From assembly GCA_012934845.2 (NCBI GenBank), contig WNNJ02002420.1, forward strand, positions 1 through 64,000: a stretch of 64,000 nucleotides of DNA, given 5' to 3'. The position numbers were made by a program, and so were the translations under genes. Shown piece after piece: positions 51,013-62,347 of the stretch (positions are counted from its first letter, which is position 1; each line of letters opens with the position of its first letter). Below the pieces are notes generated by a model. That model ran no database searches. It was not told the origin of the DNA and saw only the letters and a list, made by a program, of their open reading frames with translations. The DNA comes from Pomphorhynchus laevis (Eukaryota; Acanthocephala; Palaeacanthocephala; Echinorhynchida; Pomphorhynchidae).

Positions 51013-51640
51013 TTATCTACAAACTAAGTTATCTAATTTACTTTCCCTAATACCCGTAGCCCCCTTGTACCCACTCTTCTCTTTAAATACTTCACTCCCA
51101 GAACTATTCCACCTTCTTCCCGTTTCGTCTGATGAAGTTTCTTCGGTTCTGATGTCATTACCTAATAAAACCTCTCCTTCTGACCCAATTCCCACTCACT
51201 TGCTTAAAAATATCTGCTCCGTTATCTTACCCTTCCTAACCACATTGTTCAACTCGTCCATCCGTAGCCATACATTTCCTGCCATCTGGAAATGCGCCAC
51301 TGTTCGTCCTCTCATCAAAAAAGCAATCTCTCGACTCCTCACTATCATCTTCGTACCGTCCTATTTCACTTCTCCCAACCCTCTCTAAACTCCTTGAGCG
51401 TCTCGTTCTTAAGCAAGTTAATACATATCTCTATTCCTCTAACTTATTTCCTCCTTTCCAAGCCGCTTTTCGCTCTAATTACTCTACCGAAATTGCATGT
51501 CTTAAAGTTTATAACGACTTACTCATATCGCGCGATCATAAATTATGTAGTCTCATAGTTTCTCTTGATCTATCGTCTGCTTTTGACATCGTCGATCACT
51601 CGATTCTTCTCTATCGCCTTCGTCATGATAATGGCTTCTC
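51013..51640 (+). pseudogene. B5 RT fingers with +1 frameshift in an A-run
   Basis: LPVSSDEVSSVLMSLPNKTS and CATVRPLIKK, then a six-A run (about 51317-51322) where B1 and B4 have five, shifting out of frame. Motif A SLDLSSAFDIVDHS follows at about 51560-51600 in the next frame. Confidence 0.8.
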
Positions 51641-51650
51641 TTTACCCACT

Positions 51651-52703
51651 GTGTCATGGTTTTCTTCATATCTATCAAACCGTACATTTCGCGTATATTC
51701 TAACTCTTCTCTCTCCCATCCTTCGTCCATTCCGTCCGGTGTTCCACAAGGCTCCGTATTAGGCCCTATACTTTTCTCTCTTCTTCTTGGTGATTTGTCT
51801 TCGATTTCTCATAAATTTAACTTCCATGTTATGCAATATGCTGATGACATTCTCATCTATGCTCATGCATCTGTTTATCGTATTCACGATCTTAGTGTTT
51901 CCGCTTCGGACTGTCTTGTCTCAATTTCTAATCATATTTCTTCCCTTCGCCTTTCTCTGAATCCTGATAAATCCAAAATTATGTGGATCCTACCTCGAAG
52001 CTTCGGCGTAGAACCTCCTTCCGTATCATTAAATTCTACAATTCTTCCTATCGTTGATAATCTCGTTTTCCTAGGCTTCCATTTTGACAACCGACTTTCA
52101 CTTAAACCTTTCGTTAGAGAAAAAGTACGCTCATCTACCTTGATACTCCGCAACCTCCGTCAAGTTCGTAGATTGATCGATTTCCCTTCTTGTATGACTC
52201 TCATATCATCTCTCCTTTTTTCTAGACTCGATTATTGTCTTAGTCTATTTTCCAACTCACCTAAATCCACTCTTCTTCCCCTACAACGCATCGTCAACGC
52301 AGCTGTCCGAATTCTCCTCCGTCTTCGTCGTTTTGATCATACATCCTACCATCTTGCTTCTCTCGATTTGCCTACAATTTATTGTCGTGTTCAAATTCGT
52401 CTTCTTATCGTTGCTTTCCGCCTTGTAACTTTTCATACCCCTTCATTTCTCAACCTTCCTTTTCTTGATAATTCTCGTCCTGTTTACTGTTCCTTGCGTT
52501 CCTGTAATTCCCTTCTTTTACATGTCCCAAACTACTCTACCTCCTTTGGACTCCGCTCCTTCCTGGTGGCTGCTCCTCTATCGTGGAATCATCTGCTTAT
52601 ACATATACGCCAATCAACTTCCCTGCAGTGCTTCAACGACAAATCCGATCCCATTTTAACAATTTATCTGCTTGACTTTCTCATTTTTTTTGTGGACTTG
52701 TAA
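51651..52703 (+). CDS. B5 RT palm, thumb and C-terminus, open for 350 codons
   Basis: Contains the end of the palm (SWFSSYLSNRTFRVYS), motif B GVPQGSVLGPILFSL, catalytic MQYADDILIYAHA, LVFLGFHFDNRLSLK and the complete C-terminal region RQSTSLQCF near the end. The last residues differ from B6 by a small change. All retained catalytic residues are intact. Confidence 0.8.
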   Translation: MSWFSSYLSNRTFRVYSNSSLSHPSSIPSGVPQGSVLGPILFSLLLGDLSSISHKFNFHVMQYADDILIYAHASVYRIHDLSVSASDCLVSISNHISSLRLSLNPDKSKIMWILPRSFGVEPPSVSLNSTILPIVDNLVFLGFHFDNRLSLKPFVREKVRSSTLILRNLRQVRRLIDFPSCMTLISSLLFSRLDYCLSLFSNSPKSTLLPLQRIVNAAVRILLRLRRFDHTSYHLASLDLPTIYCRVQIRLLIVAFRLVTFHTPSFLNLPFLDNSRPVYCSLRSCNSLLLHVPNYSTSFGLRSFLVAAPLSWNHLLIHIRQSTSLQCFNDKSDPILTIYLLDFLIFFVDL

Positions 52704-52797
52704 GCGTACAGCTTGTACGCATTTGCCACATTAAATAAATTTGTATTATTATTAACACCTGATTACGATTTTCTTGACTCCACGATAATACATAGGC

Positions 52798-52980
52798 TCT
52801 GAATGATGATGGCCAAAAAGAATTACCCCAATCAAACGAAGAAGCAGTTGCCGAAGCCCGCGAATTAAATATTTCTGAAAGCGGGCCTACGGAGCCTTCA
52901 TCCGCCAGAGTTTCCCGCATATCACTGAACCCGACAAAGGGTTCCGACGAACTAATACCAAACATATATTTCATATTTCA
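52798..52980 (+). other. Unassigned open stretch just right of B5
   Basis: Plus frame ALNDDGQKELPQSNEEAVAE then ARELNISESGPTEPSSARVS, about 60 codons, preceded by a TACATAG acceptor-like tract. GC and codon look are protein-like but it matches no family here. It may be a host exon or part of an unrecognised element. Confidence 0.25.
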
Positions 52981-53700
52981 TATATTTATATAGTTAAAAT
53001 TTAGTTTTTACACTGTTAATAACAAATTCATATTCTAAAAAGCTTAAAAACAAGTCACCTATAATTGGGCTACTATTACCACCCATTGGAACACCTTTTA
53101 CTTGTCTAAATATAGATGTCCCTACCTTTAAATAATTTTGATTTATCAAAATATTTAAGGATTCTATTAATTCAATTTTACCCATATATTTATATTTCCT
53201 TGATGATTTAATTTTTTAGATAGGCGTTATAATTATTATAACATATATATGTATATCTTTTTCCGAATATAAGATTAATTAATTTTACTAACGCTTCTTT
53301 AATATCTACTAAATCTAGATTTGTATAGAGTACTAAAATCGCATGTATTTATATTTTGAAAATTTATTCCTTTTGTCTGTTCTAAAAATTCTATTGTAGA
53401 ATTAATACTGAAATAGTGTTTTATACCAGTATTAATTTCGATTACCTTGCAATATTTTTTAAAGTGTGCTTTAATTACTTTAAGTATTTTATTCATATAG
53501 ACAGAAAGTGGTTTTAATGTACATTTAAACGCACTACATATGAACCTAGGTTTTATTGGATTTTTATGTAATTTTGGATTCCAATATAATATAGGTATAG
53601 TTTTATTATCTGATTCAACCTTTATACCCTTTTTATCCATTATCTAAGAGTGACTTGTAATAATTGTTTCTAAACTCAAATCACTACTTTCATATCTTGG
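52981..53700 (-). mobile_element. Penelope-like element fragment K, RT part
   Basis: The minus strand gives LYWNPKLHKNPIKPRFI and INTCDFSTLY (53640-53299), then GTSIFRQVKGVPMGGNSSP and DLFLSFLEYEF (53185-52994). The PKLHK, DFSTLYTSI-like and G-V-P-M-G-x-N-S-S-P blocks are typical of Penelope-like RTs. No GIY-YIG endonuclease is visible. The fragment is decayed, with about two breaks in the visible part. Confidence 0.7.
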
Positions 53701-53829
53701 ATTTACATTTAAATCATTATAATTAACCTCTTTCATCAGTATATCATAATAAAGCTTTTTGCATATGAAGACAAAAATTTGCAAAACCGTAGTTATAATA
53801 ACAGATTAAAAACCACAATTTTTTTATTT

Positions 53830-54290
53830 CCAACACTCTAATGTTCTCCCTCCTGCTACCTCGTAGTACGATTGAATCTCACTTCTTTCAAACTCTCTGT
53901 ATTGTGTTACTGCCCCTTTGTATCACCCTTTTCGGACAGCAGCCTGCATACTTCTACGACACCGGTGTTTTGATCCCATATCCAATGAATTAAGCCTTCA
54001 TTGGCTCAATATACAGAATCCAGTTTTATATTACTGTCTTTCTCGTTTTTTCTTTACTTTAAATCTTTATCCGTATCTTCACCTAAACTTGCACGGCGCT
54101 GAACATTTTGACCTTCAGAGCACTTCGCTCAAATAATCAGCTCCTGCGATACATACTTCGTCATTGGACAAATTTTAGCCTGCATTTGTGTATCATTTCT
54201 CTGCATCTCAATTGGAATTATCTTCCCTTTAAATTTGGTTTCCACCATAATCTCACTATCTTTAAATCCATGCTTTTCATATTTGAAACT
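53830..54290 (+). mobile_element. CR1/L2-like LINE C-terminal fragment L, decayed
   Basis: HPFRTAACILLRHRCFDPIS, LHWLNIQNPVLYYCL and ALRSNNQLLR correspond to the QRIVNAAVRILLRLRRFDH, LPTIYCRVQIRLL and SLRSCNSLLLHVP blocks of family B ORF2. It is too divergent to be A or B. Confidence 0.6.
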
Positions 54291-54299
54291 AATTATAAT

Positions 54300-54900
54300 A
54301 ATTGGAGAAATCTATTCACGAAAATAATTTTTACAGTTTCTACAAATTATGAATATATTGAGATTCTAGCTTTTTATATTATGTCATAAAAAATATTTTA
54401 AAAAATAATACACGAAAAACATAAGTGCTGAACCAAATTTTTTGTTGTAGAATTCAATTTGCTATAAACATGTATAATTTAATAAAACTATTTAAAAAAT
54501 AATTTACATTTATTACAAAGATTGCATAAACAATTTTCCGAATGCAAAAATATTTTGTTTGCATGTATAGATTGATCGAAATAATGCTACTCAAGTAAAA
54601 TTTTTCTTGATTACAACATCTTACAGTAAGTGTCTGCCATAATAAGGGTCCAATGATGATGTGCCTTCTGGCTCAGAGGACAACAATTCTGATATTATAT
54701 TAGTATTGAAATTTGTCTTGATGAAGTTCTACACAATCTAAAGTAAATACATTTAATATACATACAAGCAACAACCTTCGACGACAAGCATTGAATTAAA
54801 AGGTGTTATAGCTATTTATAATCTAAAGTAAATAAAGGAAATACGAATGTATATCAGGAAATAAACAACGGAAATGACAATAAATACAAATTCACTATTG
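54300..54900. other. AT-rich stretch, nothing firm
   Basis: No element recognised. A short acidic open run (GSNDDVPSGSEDNNSD) at about 54648-54700 is noted but unsupported. Confidence 0.5.
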
Positions 54901-55006
54901 CCCGTGAGCAAGAAGTTAGGCGCATAGCTCGGAATTTAGCTCTTCGTTCATCAATGTCGTAAGATATTGCAGCAGCGCGCCTGTTTCAGCGTATTTCAAT
55001 TGCTGA
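54901..55006 (+). mobile_element. LINE family F copy F2, ~105-bp fragment
   Basis: Matches F1 positions 50604-50708 with only a few changes, including the same in-frame TAA in SSMS-stop-DIAAA. It ends where LINE H1 begins. Confidence 0.85.
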
Positions 55007-55021
55007 ACTGAAAAGGTTTCG

Positions 55022-55555
55022 TTGAAGGTTTCGTCTCAAATCGAAAGTCTCAATAGTAAACTATCAAATATTGAAGGATCTATTAATTTCAATGAAATGA
55101 CGAATGATAATTACTCTCATTCGAAACTCGAAGCTTCAGGAAAAACTTTTGCGGGTGTGGTTCGTAAGGAGGTAGCCAGAACTGTCCTTGATACCTCTCG
55201 TATTGACCATCATTCATCGACCCCGTTACAAATAATGAAGATTTGCGCTGAGGAAAATCTGCGAGCTTCAAATATAATAGTAACCGGTTTAGAAGTTTAT
55301 TCAGATGATGATGCTGTAATTCGAGATATATTTACAGAAATTGGTGTACAAATACCATCTGAATGCAAAATTAATGCACGTCGTATCCCTGCTTACCGAC
55401 AAGATATACCTGCATGGTTACTAGTAAAATTAAATGAGGGCATGGTGAGAGATATACTAAAGAAGAGCCATCAACTAATACATAGCACGCAATTCCCTAA
55501 TGTTTTTGTGACCCCGATCTATCTCCACCGGAACGAGAAGCTCGAAAGGCACTAA
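55022..55555 (+). CDS. H1 ORF1: coiled-coil start and RRM-like domain
   Basis: MKVSSQIESLNSKLSNIEGS (short coiled coil) is followed by a low-complexity stretch and RASNIIVTGLEVYSDDDAV, ARRIPAYRQDIPAWLLVKLN, HSTQFPNVFVTPIYL, the RRM-like and C-terminal pattern of LINE ORF1 proteins. The final KARKALRVELKEKR-like part is in another frame just after 55555. No zinc knuckle seen. Confidence 0.65.
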   Translation: MKVSSQIESLNSKLSNIEGSINFNEMTNDNYSHSKLEASGKTFAGVVRKEVARTVLDTSRIDHHSSTPLQIMKICAEENLRASNIIVTGLEVYSDDDAVIRDIFTEIGVQIPSECKINARRIPAYRQDIPAWLLVKLNEGMVRDILKKSHQLIHSTQFPNVFVTPIYLHRNEKLERH

Positions 55556-55763
55556 GAGTTGAACTAAAAGAAAAACGTGCGGCGAATCCATCTTATTATT
55601 ACGTAGTCCGTGACATCAGTGGTGCGTAAAACTGTAAAAAACTCTTTAACCTCTCAATCAATTTCCCAACAAATTATCCTTGAAAAGCTCACGACAGAAG
55701 TCCACGAAAATACATGCACTCCTTCGGATATATGACGACTAACCTTAAGAGCTCCTGATAACA

Positions 55764-56802
55764 TGAAGACCAATTATTTGGAAGCGTTTAGACTTCTGTT
55801 ATTTAATGTAGAGGGTTTACAAAAGCTCATTGATGATGGAATTTTACAGTGGTTCGAACATTTGATATTCTCGTTCTCGTGGAAGCATTAAATACGGGTA
55901 AATGTAATATACCAGGATTCTACACTTTTGATCTACCTGCTATCATTGGAACAAGAGGCCGTCCGTACGGCGGAATTACTCTAGGGTTCAAACCTATAAT
56001 TGATAACTGGGTTTCCAAACAGTCTAGCAACTCAATTGCGGTTGACACACCTTGTGCGTTAATTGTAGTTTCATATTACAAACATTCTCTATCAACAGCA
56101 GATATTATTGATGATATATCACAATTATTAGATGTTGTAGATCTATCAAAATCGGTTATCATCGCAGGTGATTTTAATTCTCGTTATACTTCACTGTTAA
56201 CGAACAAACTTGAGCAACTGCAAGCTTACTTTAGATCTTTAAACCTTGAACTCTATATCCCACTTGAAAAATGGTCGTACGAATTGTGGAACGGTCGAAG
56301 TTGTGTAGACTTTGTTTTCTCTAATGTCCCGATACATAACATACACCTTGAGCTTGCAAGCAGATGGTCTCTCGTACGAAAACATAAACCCTTATCATGT
56401 ATTTTTCACTGTGCTGTAACTAGACACCAACAACAGTCAATTCCTAAAAGCAGTAAGAGTAGGAGCATATGCTTTCCATCTCTTAATCATCATATGATTA
56501 ATAAATCGTTTGATCTTTTGTCAGTTGGCAGGTTGGGAGATAGTATGGATTGCCTAACTTCCACCTTATTGGCATCATGTCAGGAAAGAAATATCGGGAA
56601 ACAGTTCAAACATTACAAGCAAAGACAGGAATGGCTACGTTCTATGCAACACTCATTAACCCGATTCAACAAAATATTACGATTTAATCTTGACGTTTGT
56701 GAAGAATACTCGTGCTTACGAAAACAATACTGCCGTCTAAATGCATCGTGGAGAAAGGCTCGAATATTACGGAAAGAACAAAAAATCATTCTTCAAGCAT
56801 AA
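55764..56802 (+). pseudogene. H1 endonuclease and connection
   Basis: LLLFNVEGLQKLI start, a frame change near 55850, then FDILVLVEALN, RGRPYGGITLGF, VIIAGDFNSR (GDFN), SCVDFVFSN and LVRKHKPLSCIF (SDHxPL position, with R/K for SD). Substitution at the SDH block suggests loss of cleavage. The connection runs to LRKEQKIILQA. Confidence 0.7.
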
Positions 56803-56862
56803 GTCTCGCCGTGGAAATTAAGAAATCAAAATAAGTCCACTACTTCTCAAATTACATTATCT

Positions 56863-57781
56863 ATGTGGGTTTCTCATTTTCACACAATTTATAAGAATCC
56901 TCTAAAAAAGGATGCATCAATAAGTTTGCCTTTAAATTGTATTTCGTCATTAATAAACGATAATTCTCTTGACTATAAATTTACCATTCAAGAATTAGAA
57001 ATGGCAGTAAAATTAATGAAGAATGACAAAGCTTCTGGCCCAGATGACTTATGTGCCGAACATATCAAATCTTCTTATGCGTTATTAAGAAACTACTGGG
57101 CTTTCCTATTCAATTCGTTGCTTCATGGTGCTACTATACCCGACTCATGGCGGTTTGGTGTAATAAAGGTACTATACAAAGGAAAAAATCTCCAAATGAC
57201 ACAAACTCTTACCGCGGAATCGCTTTGCTAAACCACTGCTACAAATTTCTGACTTTAGTCATGTCTATTCGGTTAGTAAACGATCGAGGTTTTATGCTCC
57301 CAAATGAGCAACATGGGTTTCGCCGTGGTAGATCTACGACTGACGCTATTAGAATTGTTAGGGACTGGTCATTGACTCGTACAGTCGTCACACATCGTTG
57401 TATGCAATTTTCATTGATTTTCAAAAAGCATTTGATTCAGTTAATCGAAACATTCTGCTTGATAAACTCCATAGAAGATTTGGAATTTCTGGTCGTTTTC
57501 TGAATCTATTGCTTGGAGTACTACAACCTAGTTCGGTACGTGTATTTGATGGACTCAGATTTTCGGATTCGTTTGTGATTGACCGAGGCGTGCTACAGGG
57601 AGACCCTATGAGCCCTCTACTATTTTCATTCTTTGTAGCGGACTTACCGGAGATGCTACGTAGCTTTTCCTCAAAAATAAAATGTGTTTTGTATGCTGAT
57701 GATCTCGTCATATTATCGTCAAATGGTATCGCGGCTCAAAAAGATTTGACAGCCCTAGAGAGGTTTTGTGTAGTAAACTAG
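56863..57781 (+). pseudogene. H1 reverse transcriptase, two frame changes
   Basis: MKNDKASGPDDLCAEHIKS and WRFGVIKVLYKGK (first frame), NSYRGIALLNHCYKF and EQHGFRRGRSTTDA (second), then AIFIDFQKAFDSVNRN, GVLQGDPMSPLLFSF and catalytic CVLYADDLVIL (third, 57398-57781). A C-terminal thumb (YTYLGILLTSRW) and zinc cluster CICIFC...HVFSC follow to 58567. Confidence 0.75.
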
Positions 57782-58855
57782 ATATCAATAAATAAACGGA
57801 AGTCAAAGTTCCTGAAATTTAGAAAAGGTGGACCGTTATGTCGTAATGGCAGATTAGTAATCTACGGTGAACCTTTGGAATTTTGTAACAGCTATACATA
57901 CCTAGGCATTCTACTGACGTCAAGATGGTCTTTTACGCAACATATGGAACAAAAAGCATCGAAACTGACGATAGTTACCTCACTTGATAAAAATATAGGT
58001 TCCTAATCTTTTGAAGGCACGCTAAACTACTTTAGGATCATGCTTCTATTAATAATTACTTATGGAATTCAGGCAATATGGTTAGATCTAAGGGCAGATA
58101 ATTACAGACAATTGGATGCCTGCAAATGGCGCTTTGTCAAGCGGATAGTTGGATTATCTCCGAGAATATCATCTACTATTGTGGCCTTTTTCGCTCGTTT
58201 AGAACAGTGCTCCATCGAAATAAGTGATCGGTTAAAACTTCCACACACAGCGGAAGTCTACAAAAATGCTGAAACATTTAAAAATAAATGGAATAATTTG
58301 GACAACGATCATAAGCTAACACCCGTTTTCACTCAAACAGCATGGAAAGCAGCTTCTTACTAAAAACGGCCTTTAGCTTGGCGTATATCAACACACGGTT
58401 ATCATGACAAGTATTGTTCAATAAAAATTCAATGTCACGATAGATCAGATATGTGCATATGTATATTCTGTCGTCATCTTTGCAAATCGATCCTACATGT
58501 ATTTTCTTGCCCGTACCTTAAACAACTATCATTAAAAGAGATTGACATGTTACCCACTCAACGCTAATCAGCAATCAAATTCTACATATTCATAACGCAA
58601 TACTGAAGAATGAAAAGAATTATAATTACAAATATTACTCACATCTTCTTTGTGTATTTTGACTATTTATTTGTTTATGATTATTTTCCCCTGGCCGCGA
58701 GGCAAGTGGGGCAATAATACCTCGTCATTAATATTACATTAATATCATTCAATTGAAGCGACTTTTCAATTTCTTAAAGAACGGAAATATGATGATAGTA
58801 TTGTATCTCGAAGGCGATTCCAAGTGCATGCTCACATAAGAAGGTACGAAACATA

Positions 58856-59260
58856 ATGCCTCATCTTAAGAAAATTATGTATATCCCGACTTGGCTTCGT
58901 AGACTTCAATCTCGTCTTATATCTGAAAGTAGAAGGCGTCGCTATGAATTGCACGTATCAGATAGTTATACTCAATTGAGACGCTTGTATAACACACACA
59001 TGCGCGAGTATAAAAAAGCAACATTAATTGCGATGGAAGCTGATCGTTTAAATAGTGCGGAACTGTACCCATGGGAAATAAAACCAAAACGTAAAGATGA
59101 CGGATCTAGAGTTCCTTTAGATCAATGGCTCGTTCATTTTAAAAAAGTATTACATGATGATTCCATCGTCGTCCTAAATAACATTCAAAGTTTGACTAGA
59201 AATATCCCGATTACATTGGTAGACTCAGATCCAATTAACTCTTTGATTACTAGCGAGTAA
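58856..59260 (+). pseudogene. H2 connection domain
   Basis: YIPTWLRRLQSRLISESRRR, REYKKATLIAMEADRLN and PLDQWLVHFKKVL; the frame ends at a stop just before the RT ASGPDD-like block. Confidence 0.6.
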
Positions 59261-60740
59261 GTTGAATCAGCACTGTTACGCATGGCAAACAAAAAAGCCG
59301 CTGGCCCCGATGACGTATGTGTAGAACATCTGAAATCGTCTCTCTCACTTCTTAGCAATTATTGGTTACATATGTTTAACTCGTTTCTATGTGGAGATCC
59401 GCTACCTCAGGAATGGAGAGAGGGAATGGTGAAGGTTCTTTATAAAGGTAAGGGTAATAGATATATCCCTGATTCCTATCGTAGTATATCGCTCCTGAAT
59501 CAGTCATACAAACTCTTGACTCAGATCGTTTATATACGACTAATTAGATATCGGCAGCATTTACTTCCATTTGAGCAATATGGATTTCGACAAGGCACAT
59601 GTACGAGTGATGCTCTTAGAGTTTTACGAGCACTTGTAATAGAAAAGTTCGAAGCGCATAAATCACTCTACACGATTTTTGTGGACTTTGAGAAGGCTTT
59701 TAATTCCATAGATTGAAACTTATTATTGAGAAAGGTTGAACATGGCGCTAAAGTATATGGCCGCTTTCTTCAACTTATAAGCAGCATCCTTCACCCAAGT
59801 TCACTTAGAATATTTGACGGGATTCTGTTTTCACAATCCTTTTGCGTAAACCGTGGTGTCTTGCAAGGATATACTCTTAGCCCCCTACTTTTTGCTTTCT
59901 TCGTTATGGACATCCCAAACTGCCTATGTCGAAATTCGAATAGGGTATGGTCAGTGATGTATGCAGATGATCTTGCATAGTGTGGGATACTATATCCTCT
60001 TCTCAAAGAACCTTAGATGCGTTGTATTATTATTGTACATCTTACAAAATGAAGGTTAACATCGAAAAGACCAAAGTCGTCAAGTTTCGTAAGGGTGGTC
60101 CACGGTGCAAGCATGATCAGCTTACATTTCGGCAACGAGTCAAAATAATTACGGCAACGAGTTTGATCCATAATCTGGGAAGTCTCTCTTTCGAGAGTGC
60201 ATTGAAGTATTTCAGAGTCATGTTGCTGCCCATGATTAGTTATGGTCATTCTGTTGTATGGAATTATTTGACTTCCGGTAATTTCATGCAGCTCGACAGA
60301 TGTCAGTCAAGATTCTTAAAGCGCATAGTGGGAGTTTCACCAAAGACATCATCCACGTTAGTTTCTACCATGCAGCTGTATCACCTTTATCCGTATATCT
60401 GCGCAGTCTTCTTAATATGATCGACACTATTAATTATACTGCAAATCTAGAAATATTTAGCAAGAAAGTATCGGGGATTGATCCGGAACACTTTTTAACG
60501 CCAGTTGCCTGTCAACAGCATTGGAAAAATTCACACAATTTTAAGCGGCCATTGGTTTGGCGTTTCTCTACTCATGGGTATCACGATAAAATTTGTCGTA
60601 TGCACATTCCTTTACATTCGCGATCGTCGTGCTGTTCGTGCAAATTTTGTTTGTGCACTTGCTGGTCATTGCTTCATATTTTCGAATGTCCATATTTGCA
60701 GAATTTGAGTTTGCAAGATCTCGATCGTATGAAGTAAAGT
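59261..60740 (+). pseudogene. H2 reverse transcriptase and C-terminal zinc cluster
   Basis: KKAAGPDDVCVEHLKSS, EWREGMVKVLYKGKG, SYRSISLLNQSYKL and FVDFEKAFNSID (to 59716, ended by TGA in the WN position). Then RGVLQGYTLSPLLFAF and catalytic VMYADDLA (to 59980, ended by TAG), KTKVVKFRKGGPRC (59980-60420), and CRMHIPL...CCSCKFC...HIFECPYL (60300-60737). Three or four lesions. Confidence 0.7.
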
Positions 60741-60980
60741 GCACGATCTATCTAAGGCCTTTTAAGAGGAACAGTGCAGAAGCATTAGGGGCATAGTATA
60801 TGACGAAGAGAAGATGCAATATAGTGGTACAACGTCTAACATCAGCATCCGTTTAAATTGACTGTATTTGATTTATTGTAACTATATTTTCTTTCTTTTA
60901 TATTTTGTTGAAACCGAGAGACGCGATGGCAATAAATTTTCTCTTCGTTAATATTATATTATATGAATAATATTAATAAT

Positions 60981-61136
60981 ATTTGTGAATTGTGATGAGG
61001 CGAGTAAATACCATTCACTCTTAAATACACATATTTTATATTACAAAACTTTCTTGGTTACAAACATCTTACAATCAAATAAAATACACGAATATCTAAG
61101 ATATCATCTAATATCATCTGTAACTGGAGACTTCGC
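60981..61136. other. AT-rich spacer after H2
   Basis: No feature. The string GGTTACAAACATCTTACAATC resembles GATTACAACATCTTACAGTA at 54610-54630, which may mark a shared unidentified flank. Confidence 0.4.
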
Positions 61137-61387
61137 GTGTTTCATAAAATCTACAACACATTGACGTCGGAAACCTCTTCGCAAATAGAAGGGGCAAAGC
61201 TTGGTATTTGCCAGCATTGTAACAGGCCAATCACACTTACAAAATTAGGAAATGTACGTTTTCACAAGAGTTTTGGGGTTCGGTGCCCAGGCACTAGCTG
61301 CGCTTCGATTGTTGATTACACACCCAATATTTCCTCCCATGTCAAACTTACAGCCGAACGTCAAACCTACAAAGGATCTGAAAAATA
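61137..61387 (+). other. Zinc-finger-like N-terminal fragment, probably of an RLE-type LINE, cut by B6
   Basis: The frame contains CQHCNRPITLTKLGNVRFHK followed by VRCPGTSC, a C-x2-C...H...C pattern like the N-terminal zinc finger of the F/G-type RT families (C..C...LT..G..R.H....RCPGS). The B6 tail begins at 61388 and ends the match. Confidence 0.4.
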
Positions 61388-61465
61388 ATAATAATACAAA
61401 TTTATTTAATGTGGCAAATGCGTACAAGCTGTACGCTTACAAGTCCACAAACAAAAATGAGAAAG

Positions 61466-62347
61466 TCAAGCAGATAAATTGTTAAAATGGGATCGGATTT
61501 GTCGTTTGAAGCACTGCAGGGAAGTTGATTGGCGTATATGAATGGGCAGATGATTCCACGATAGAGGAGCAGCCACCAGGAAGGAGCGGAGTCCAAAGGA
61601 GGTAGAGTAGTTTGGGACATGTAAAAGAAGGGAATTACAGGAACGCAAAGAACAGTAAACAGGACGAGAATTATCAAGAAAAGGAAGGTTGAGAAATGAA
61701 GGGGTATGAAAAGTTACAAGGCGGAAAGCAACGATAAGAAGACGAATTTGAACACGACAATAAATTGTAGGCAAATCGAGAGAAGCAAGATGGTAGGATG
61801 TATGATCAAAACGACGAAGACGGAGGAGAATTCGGACAGCTGCGTTGACGATGCGTTGTAGGGGAAGAAGAGTGGATTTAGGTGAGTTGGAAAATAGACT
61901 AAGACAATAATCGAGTCTAGAAAAAAGGAGAGATGATATGAGAGTCATACAAGAAGGGAAATCGATCAATCTACGAACTTGACGGAGGTTGCGGAGTATC
62001 AAGGTAGATGAGCGTACTTTATCTCTAACGAAAGGTTTAAGTGAAAGTCGGTTGTCAAAATGGAAGCCTAGGAAAACGAGATTATCAACGATAGGAAGAA
62101 TTGTAGAATTTAATGATACGGAAGGAGGTTCTACGCCGAAGCTTCGAGGTAGGATCCACATAATTTTGGATTTATCAGGATTCAGAGAAAGGCGAAGGGA
62201 AGAAAGATGATTGGAAATTGAGACAAGACAGTCCGAAGCGGAAACACTAAGATCGTGAATACGATAAACAGGTGCATGAGCATAGATGAGAATGTCATCA
62301 GCATATTGCATAACATGGAAGTTAAATTTATGAGAAATCGAAGACAA
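61466..62347 (-). CDS. B6 RT palm end, thumb and C-terminus, 293 codons
   Basis: The frame has MQYADDILIYAHAPVYRIHD (about 62310-62270), SKIMWILPRSFG, LVFLGFHFDNRLS and the C-terminal block ending SHFNNLSA. Upstream GVPQGSV is in a neighbouring frame because of a change near 62350. Confidence 0.8.
   Translation of the reverse strand: MSSISHKFNFHVMQYADDILIYAHAPVYRIHDLSVSASDCLVSISNHLSSLRLSLNPDKSKIMWILPRSFGVEPPSVSLNSTILPIVDNLVFLGFHFDNRLSLKPFVRDKVRSSTLILRNLRQVRRLIDFPSCMTLISSLLFSRLDYCLSLFSNSPKSTLLPLQRIVNAAVRILLRLRRFDHTSYHLASLDLPTIYCRVQIRLLIVAFRLVTFHTPSFLNLPFLDNSRPVYCSLRSCNSLLLHVPNYSTSFGLRSFLVAAPLSWNHLPIHIRQSTSLQCFKRQIRSHFNNLSA

Larger units (their letters stand above)
50836..52751 (+). mobile_element. 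LINE family B copy B5, 5'-truncated, with target duplication
   Basis: Begins in the endonuclease-RT connection and runs to the B 3' hairpin (GCGTACAGCTTGTACGC) and TTGTATTATTA tail. TTAACAC at 50829-50835 and 52752-52758 is a 7-bp target duplication. It is nearly identical to B6. Confidence 0.9.
55007..58790 (+). mobile_element. LINE family H copy H1 (APE-type), nearly full length, decayed
   Basis: Order on the plus strand: ORF1 with RRM-like domain (55022-55600), endonuclease (55764-56400), RT (56863-57780), C-terminus with a zinc cluster (to about 58567), and a 3' UTR with GGCAATAATACCTCGTCATTA. About five lesions. The RT type (YRGIALLN, GFRRGRSTTDAI) suggests the I/R1/jockey side; clade not resolved. 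Confidence 0.8.
58791..60980 (+). mobile_element. LINE family H copy H2, 5'-truncated, tandem to H1
   Basis: Starts in the connection domain and ends in a 3' UTR with ACGCGATGGCAATAAATTTT and CTTCGTTAATATTA, matching the H1 3' end. It is clearly diverged from H1, so it is a separate insertion or old duplication rather than a recent copy. Confidence 0.75.

Noticed and set aside
51317-51323. A programmed frameshift site (AAAAAAG) in B5 and B6
   Set aside because: The frame needed afterwards would be +1, not the -1 typical of this heptamer, and B1 and B4 read through in one frame with five A.
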